The notes under the pieces: model-generated
Database searches by the model: none
The model's input: only the letters and a program-made list of their open reading frames with translations
Told to the model about the DNA's origin: nothing
Position numbers and translations under genes: made by a program
Assembly (NCBI RefSeq): GCF_000775285.1
Contig: NZ_JJML01000003.1
Coordinates: 105,183-169,182, forward strand
Length of the DNA: 64,000 nt
Source: Neosynechococcus sphagnicola sy1
GTDB taxonomy: Bacteria > Cyanobacteriota > Cyanobacteriia > Neosynechococcales > Neosynechococcaceae
Reading direction: 5' to 3'
Shown here: positions 59,760 through 64,000 of the stretch, in pieces
Layout of the letters: every line of letters starts with the position of its first letter
Numbering within the stretch: the stretch's first letter is position 1

Positions 59760-59797
59760 AGACATTATTTGCAGTAGCGACAGACGACGCTGAGACT

Positions 59798-60761
59798 CTA
59801 ACGGCGCACGAGGTTAAGCAATTCCTTGGGGGATGCGAGCAGGTCAACGGCCACAAAGAAAATCTTACCTTGGGGATCCAGTAAGAATCGCCAAGCGATA
59901 TTCATCCCAACACTGGAACCAAACCAGGGGGGTTTGAACCTTGCCTGTCACCTTGATTGGTATATAACCTTCTTCGGTGGCTTCAACTATGCCCCGCTCT
60001 GGCATCATCTTCAAGCCCGGACATTCTTCTCGCATATAGGCAAGAATGGCTTCTTGACCCACAATCGGTTTTTGGAAAGGAGGCTGCAGGGCACCATTCG
60101 CAGCAAATAGGTTGACCGCTCCTTCGAAGTCGTTGGCATTCATGTTATTGATATAGCCCAAGACGGTGGGGTGGTTAACTCCTTCGATGCTAATTTGAGT
60201 CCGGTTTGCCACGGCAGTCGGAGCAATGACCGGATCGACTACTTTTTTGTAACTCCCCGGTGCATTGGGGTCAAATCCCATATCGACGACAATGTTCCGC
60301 AGGATCGTAATTTGTTGGCCTGAATCGGCATTGCGGATGGCCGTTAGCACGGTATTCGCCTGAGAGGACAGCTTGTAACCCTGAGGAATGGGGGGAACCA
60401 AACCTGCCTCCATCCATTCTCCCAATTGATTCCAAAAGCCTAGCTTCAGGTTCATGCTGAAGGCGGCATAGGAACGACAGATCGGTGTGTCGGCACGGTT
60501 GACTAAATCGCACATTACCTGGGTCTGAGCAGCCGGGGGCATTTGCTTAATTTGCTCCAGAATCCCTTGGGCAAACATCATATTGGCTGCACCGGGGGCG
60601 GCAACGGTAATGGTGCTCCCCATCTCGGTATAAGCAAACCAGATTAAAGCCAGTTGATCCTCAGCACTAAGTTGATTAAATGCTTCAACCGTAGATGGAA
60701 CCAGGTTAGCAACCTGAGTACCAGCAAAAATAGACTGGGCAGATTCGAGGGTAAATGGCAT
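59798..60761 (-). CDS. ocp: orange carotenoid protein, one frameshift
   Basis: A photoactive carotenoid protein for non-photochemical quenching of phycobilisomes. The N-terminal domain has Tyr44 (WFAYTEMG), Trp110 (GFWNQL) and Arg155 (TILRNI). The linker and C-terminal NTF2-like domain have Tyr203 (LGYINNM) and the REECPGL region. The reading frame breaks at a C6 run (G6 at 59937-59942 on the plus strand); removing one base restores QTPWFGSSVGMNIAWRFLLD and KIFFVAVDLLASPKELLNLV, ending at 59798. Corrected length is about 320 residues. The start MPFTLESAQSIF is conserved. No adjacent FRP gene is visible. Confidence 0.93.
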
Positions 60762-61218
60762 AGGAAAAAGTTTCCACAATGAATGACAGAGAATTGCTCA
60801 GAAATCAAGAGGCCCAAAGCTCGAACCGTGATCTACTCCTGAACCAGTCACATCACCACCGCGACATCAAGACCATTGCTCCCAAAGAGCGCAGCCCATC
60901 GATGTCGAGGACAGTCGTGCAAGAGTCAGAATTCCATGAGGGAGATCAGTTCACTCTACCGAGGAAGCTAAAGTAAACTTTGTTTAAGAAATATAACAAA
61001 TATTTTATGAGAGTGCAATCACTCTGGTATTACAGGACACATTATTTTTATTTCAACCATAGGATACGCTAAGGGTGCAGCCTATTGGTTCTTGTGGGCT
61101 GGGTTCTAGGATGGCAACGACACGATAGAAGCTTTCTCTGGTGAAGAAAATTACAGTTGCCCCCAAGAGTGCCCACGGATCCGTGGCAATGAATAGGTGT
61201 TGATATTGAGAGAGAAGT

Positions 61219-61782
61219 ATGCAAGAGATTTGGGCACGGATAGAATCCTGGCTAGCTGCCAATGCACCACAACTTCTCGACACATTACAACCAGGAGCTT
61301 CTGAGACTCAAATCAAAGCAGTTGAAGCTGTTCTCGGTATTCAATTTCCGAAAGAAGTCAGGGCTTCTTATCGTATTCATAATGGGCAGTCAGCTTATGA
61401 CTATGGTCTTTTAGACGGGCACGAGCTGCTATCTTTAGAACGCATCCAAGAAGAATGGAAGATCTGGAAAGATTTGCTCGATGGCGGGGATTTCAACGGT
61501 GAGAAAAGTGATGCCGATCCTGGTATTCGCTCTGATTGGTGGAATGCCCAATGGATACCCCTGACCTATGACGGTGCTGGCAATCATGATTGTCTAGACC
61601 TAAATCCAGGCGAAGGGGGCAACCGGGGGCAAATCATTGAAATGTGGCACGATGCTCCAGAGAGGGTAATTGTTGCATCAAGTTTTCGGGAGTGGTTAGA
61701 GCAATATGCCACGGGGTTGGAGTCGGGAGAGTTTATTTTTTCTGAGGAAGGCAACGGCATCGTCAATGCAGATGATCTGTAG
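61219..61782 (+). CDS. SMI1/KNR4 (SUKH) family protein
   Basis: A 187-residue SUKH-superfamily protein: GASETQIKAVEAVLGIQFPK, then VRASYRIHNGQSAYDYGLLDGHELLSLERI, WIPLTYDGAGNHDCLDLNPG and a final EWLEQYATGLESGEF. Many bacterial members are immunity proteins against contact-dependent or polymorphic toxins, but no toxin gene is adjacent. GAGAGAGAAGT precedes the ATG. 60762-61218 upstream contains only the OCP promoter and an unconvincing 65-codon frame. Confidence 0.85.
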   Translation: MQEIWARIESWLAANAPQLLDTLQPGASETQIKAVEAVLGIQFPKEVRASYRIHNGQSAYDYGLLDGHELLSLERIQEEWKIWKDLLDGGDFNGEKSDADPGIRSDWWNAQWIPLTYDGAGNHDCLDLNPGEGGNRGQIIEMWHDAPERVIVASSFREWLEQYATGLESGEFIFSEEGNGIVNADDL

Positions 61783-61878
61783 TATTGAGCATCCACACTC
61801 GATATTGGGCGATCGCAGTCAGGTAAGCAAAAACCACCACCAAGGATATGTCAAATAGTTTGTGTCAAGGTCAGACAT

Positions 61879-61977
61879 CTATAGTGGGAGGCGATCTCCA
61901 AACTCAATGGCGAATCCGTTGAAAGCAGGCTTCCAATCTCGAATTGGCATCGTCCATTTTTTGACAATATTTAGAAT
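61879..61977 (-). pseudogene. IS256-family transposase C-terminal fragment
   Basis: The minus strand reads KKWTMPIRDWKPAFNRFAIE, then FGDRLPL and a stop, the usual end of cyanobacterial IS256 transposases. It lies just inside the left inverted end. Confidence 0.68.
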
Positions 61978-62094
61978 AGCTAGATAAACCACTTTTATTT
62001 GAAGGCCCTCTTCGCTGGTTTACAAAACCAGCAAGCAGCAAGAGGTAGAAAAGTTGTGAGCTTGTCATGAAAATGCAGTCTAACAACTGAAGTG

Positions 62095-62221
62095 GTCCCC
62101 AAAAACTGGACAGGGAATTAAGCTCTGAAGCACTCAAAAGAGGATAGGAGTAGTTCATGAGTAACAAACGTAAACATACACAGCCAAGGTCGCGCTAGAA
62201 GCGGTTCGGGGCGAGAAGACG
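62095..62221 (+). pseudogene. IS3-family end and orfA fragment
   Basis: A GTGGTCCCCAAAAACTGGAC end-like sequence is followed by an ATG at 62157 reading MSNKRKH. After a frame change comes KVALEAVRGEKTTS, the start of IS3-type OrfA. It then fuses in frame to the IS630 fragment. Confidence 0.62.
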
Positions 62222-62794
62222 ACATCGGGTCAGCAGCAAAGGCTTGAGTATTGGAAAAGCATTAGAGACGTTGAACCTAGTAACCTTGTTTTTGTTGATG
62301 AAATGGGTGTCCTGCTGGGTCAAATGCGGACAATGGGCAGAAGACTTAAAGGTCTTAGAGCCTATGCCATCAAAGCATTTTATCGAGGCAAACGAGTAAC
62401 AGTCATGGGAGCAATGAGTCACAATCGAGTCCTAGCGCTAGAAACCTTAGACCATTCCATGAAAGGGGATGACTTTCGTCACTTCATCAAAATGCAGCTC
62501 GTTCCCAAATTATGGAAGGGAGCTGTCGTCGTGATGGATAATCTGCCTGTTCACAAAGTGGAAGGGATTCAAGACATGATTGAATCTGCAGGGGCTCGAA
62601 TCGTTTACCTGTCTCCTTATTCGCCAGAGTTTAATCCGATTGAGCATCCATGGTCGCAACTCAAAAGCTTGCTCAGGCGCGTTTGTCCAAAAACTTGGGA
62701 GGCGGTCGATAAACTGCTCAAGCTGGCAATACAACTCTCCAACCCTAGGCACTTTCACAATTGGCTTGCCCACTGTTGCTACTGTGTCTCTTAG
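62222..62794 (+). pseudogene. IS630-family transposase, N-terminus missing
   Basis: The DDE catalytic domain of an IS630/Tc1-like transposase is present: NLVFVDEMGVLLGQM (first Asp), GAVVVMDNLPVHKVEGIQD (second Asp) and YSPEFNPIEHPWSQLKSLLR (Glu). It ends with HNWLAHCCYCVS and a stop. The N-terminal helix-turn-helix part is lost at the junction with the IS3 piece at about 62222. Confidence 0.85.
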
Positions 62795-62809
62795 TTGCGC
62801 AAAGCGCTG

Positions 62810-62848
62810 TAGGCAAGAATGGCTTCTTGACCCACAATCGGTTTTTGG
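62810..62848. repeat. 39-bp exact copy of an ocp segment
   Basis: The 39 bases are identical to 60037-60075 within the ocp C-terminal domain (containing GGCAAGAATGGCTTCTTGAC) and in the same orientation. It sits between the IS630 and IS256 fragments. Confidence 0.9.
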
Positions 62849-62849
62849 G

Positions 62850-63026
62850 CTTGGAAGGGGACTCTTGAGCCTGCCGCTCTTCCATGTGAGTGGTCATTTC
62901 AGCGTCCAAGCAACGTTCGACCAGGGCTTTGGTCAGTTGCTTGAGAATGCCATCTTCTCCCAGTAGGTCTTCTGGGCTTCGGTAGTATTTGAGGAGGATA
63001 TCAAGAACTTCAGGAGGAAAGGTCAT
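62850..63026 (-). pseudogene. IS256-family transposase N-terminal fragment
   Basis: From the ATG at 63026: FPPEVLDILLKYYRSPEDLL, then ILKQLTKALVERCLDAEMTTH, the conserved N-terminus of IS256 transposases. It breaks off after about 58 residues at the ocp-derived segment. Confidence 0.8.
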
Positions 63027-63129
63027 AGTTGTGATGTCTTTGGTTCAGTAGTTCATTAGATCTAATTTCCTGACCTTTGACACAAACTAATTTACAATCC
63101 CAACTACTTTACAAATCCGCGAGAACGAG

Positions 63130-63462
63130 GACTGTGTAACAGCGAAATTATGTTGTTGCCCTTGTGTGCCTACTTGCGCTTCTGCTACGGCCAGTGCAGT
63201 GGCATCAGCTTTGTCGATTCCACCAGCCTCAAGGTTTGCCATAACTGCCACATCAAAGCATAGAAGGTGTTTGATGGCTTGGCAGGCGGGGGGTAAAACC
63301 TCGGTGGATTGGTTCTTTGACTTCAAACTGCACCTAGTGGTGAATCACCGAAGATTGCTGCTCCAGCGGCGGGCCATCATTGAGTCGGTGATTGACCAAC
63401 TCCAGAACATTTCCCAGATTGAACATTATTTTGCCTTCGGATCCCATTCCCGCTTTTTGTAA
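63130..63462 (+). pseudogene. IS982-family transposase remnant with internal deletion
   Basis: The plus strand reads YGQCSGISFVDSTSLKVCHN, then GGKTSVDWFFDFKLHLVVNH and, after a jump, RRAIIESVIDQLQNISQIEH. These are the DDE core and C-terminal parts of IS982 transposases, with the part between them missing. It lacks N-terminus and ends, and lies next to the rRNA terminator. Confidence 0.7.
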
Positions 63463-63524
63463 ACACCACAAGCAGCAGGGAATTTACCCGTTCCAGATTA
63501 AAATTTTAATGCGTTTACCCTGCT

Positions 63525-63562
63525 AAAAACCCCTACCTATTTAAGATAGGCAGGGGTTTTTA
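63525..63562 (-). terminator. rRNA operon terminator
   Basis: On the minus strand AAAAACCCCTGCC pairs with GGTAGGGGTTTTT (one mismatch), loop about 10 bases, followed by the T-run. It lies 12 bases beyond the 5S 3' end. Confidence 0.88.
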
Positions 63563-63573
63563 GATTAAGACTA

Positions 63574-63691
63574 ACCTGGCATCGAGCTATTTTTGCAGGA
63601 GGCAACCCTCCAACTATCTTTGCCGCAACAGCGTTTCACAACTGAGTTCGAGATGGGTCAGCGTGGGTCCACCGTGCCATAGACACCAGGA
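63574..63691 (-). rRNA. rrf: 5S ribosomal RNA
   Basis: About 118 bases on the minus strand, starting TCCTGGTGTCTATGGCACGG, with the conserved CCCATCTCGAACTCAG loop and a complementary 3' end GATGCCAGG. It follows the 23S gene by about 70 bases in the usual order. Confidence 0.95.
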
Positions 63692-63761
63692 AACTTGTAG
63701 AGTTTCCTGAACCTCAGGAACCCTGAAGGCTGCATAGTCACTTGTCGTTGTTTCACCAATG

Positions 63762-64000
<239 letters not shown>

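Larger units (their letters stand above)
61853..63093. mobile_element. IS256-type element shell with foreign interior
   Basis: Inverted ends AAATAGTTTGTGTCAAGGTC (61853-61872) and, on the other strand, AAATTAGTTTGTGTCAAAGG (from 63093) bound about 1.24 kb. Inside, on the minus strand, are the first and last parts of an IS256-type transposase. The middle is replaced by IS3 and IS630 fragments and a 39-bp piece identical to ocp. Confidence 0.68.

Noticed and set aside
60779..60976. 65-codon plus-strand frame divergent from ocp
   Set aside because: Polar low-complexity composition, no ribosome-binding site, and it occupies the ocp promoter region.
61053..61283. 76-codon minus-strand frame upstream of the SUKH gene
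   Set aside because: It contains a hydrophobic stretch that might be a transporter relic, but it overlaps the SUKH start and has no recognisable motif.

Overview
The window comes from a nitrogen-fixing cyanobacterium. This rests on abundant HIP1-type GCGATCGC octamers, a CP12 gene, an orange carotenoid protein, a Mg-chelatase H-type subunit, many cyanobacteria-specific small families (DUF2949, DUF4327, DUF2358, DUF3177, Asr1405/Asl0597) and a chloroplast-like tRNA-Lys. The genus cannot be fixed from sequence reading alone.

Layout. 1-8.3 kb is a nif region: nifB-fdxN-nifS on the minus strand (nifS ends at the window edge) and, divergently, cysE/nifP, a small Asr1405-like protein, a Dps/ferritin-like protein, a DUF2949 protein, nifV, nifZ and nifT. 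Between the two arms, 3541-4178 looks like a small transposon with TGTACTCAA.../...TTGAGTACA ends and several internal end-type repeats. A 143-bp MITE sits on the nifT stop codon, and related ends recur at 9.5, 32.2 and 59.7 kb. 8.4-21.5 kb is housekeeping metabolism (2Fe-2S protein, GST-like, glgB, methyltransferase, leuA, gshA, glmM, three small conserved genes, CP12, universal stress protein). 21.5-32.1 kb is an accessory metabolic region: three tandem Rieske oxygenases, a fused xanthine-dehydrogenase-like molybdoenzyme, a truncated deaminase, an unrecognised protein and XdhC.

32.4-44.7 kb holds asnS, an ABC-F ATPase, an SDR, tRNA-Lys, a secreted lectin-like protein, HIT, recR, a response regulator, lipA, RidA, Nudix and a divergent phosphoketolase-like enzyme. 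44.8-51.7 kb has a PIN toxin/antitoxin pair, a sigma-like factor, a chlH paralogue, pdxA and DUF4327. 52.0-57.6 kb is a signalling cluster: STAS protein, HATPase anti-sigma-like protein, PP2C phosphatase, CHAT-FHA protein and an unknown helical protein. 57.6-61.8 kb has a dead cupin, a DUF790 nuclease-like gene, a small protein, OCP and a SUKH-family protein. 61.85-63.5 kb is a graveyard of IS256, IS630, IS3 and IS982 fragments, next to the 3' end of an rRNA operon (23S partial, 5S, terminator) on the minus strand.

At least twelve single-base frameshifts lie in or beside homopolymers, and eleven look like a run read one base too long. They break essential or conserved genes (gshA, glmM, lipA, ABC-F, OCP and others), so most are probably sequencing errors. 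I report those genes as single loci spanning the frameshift.
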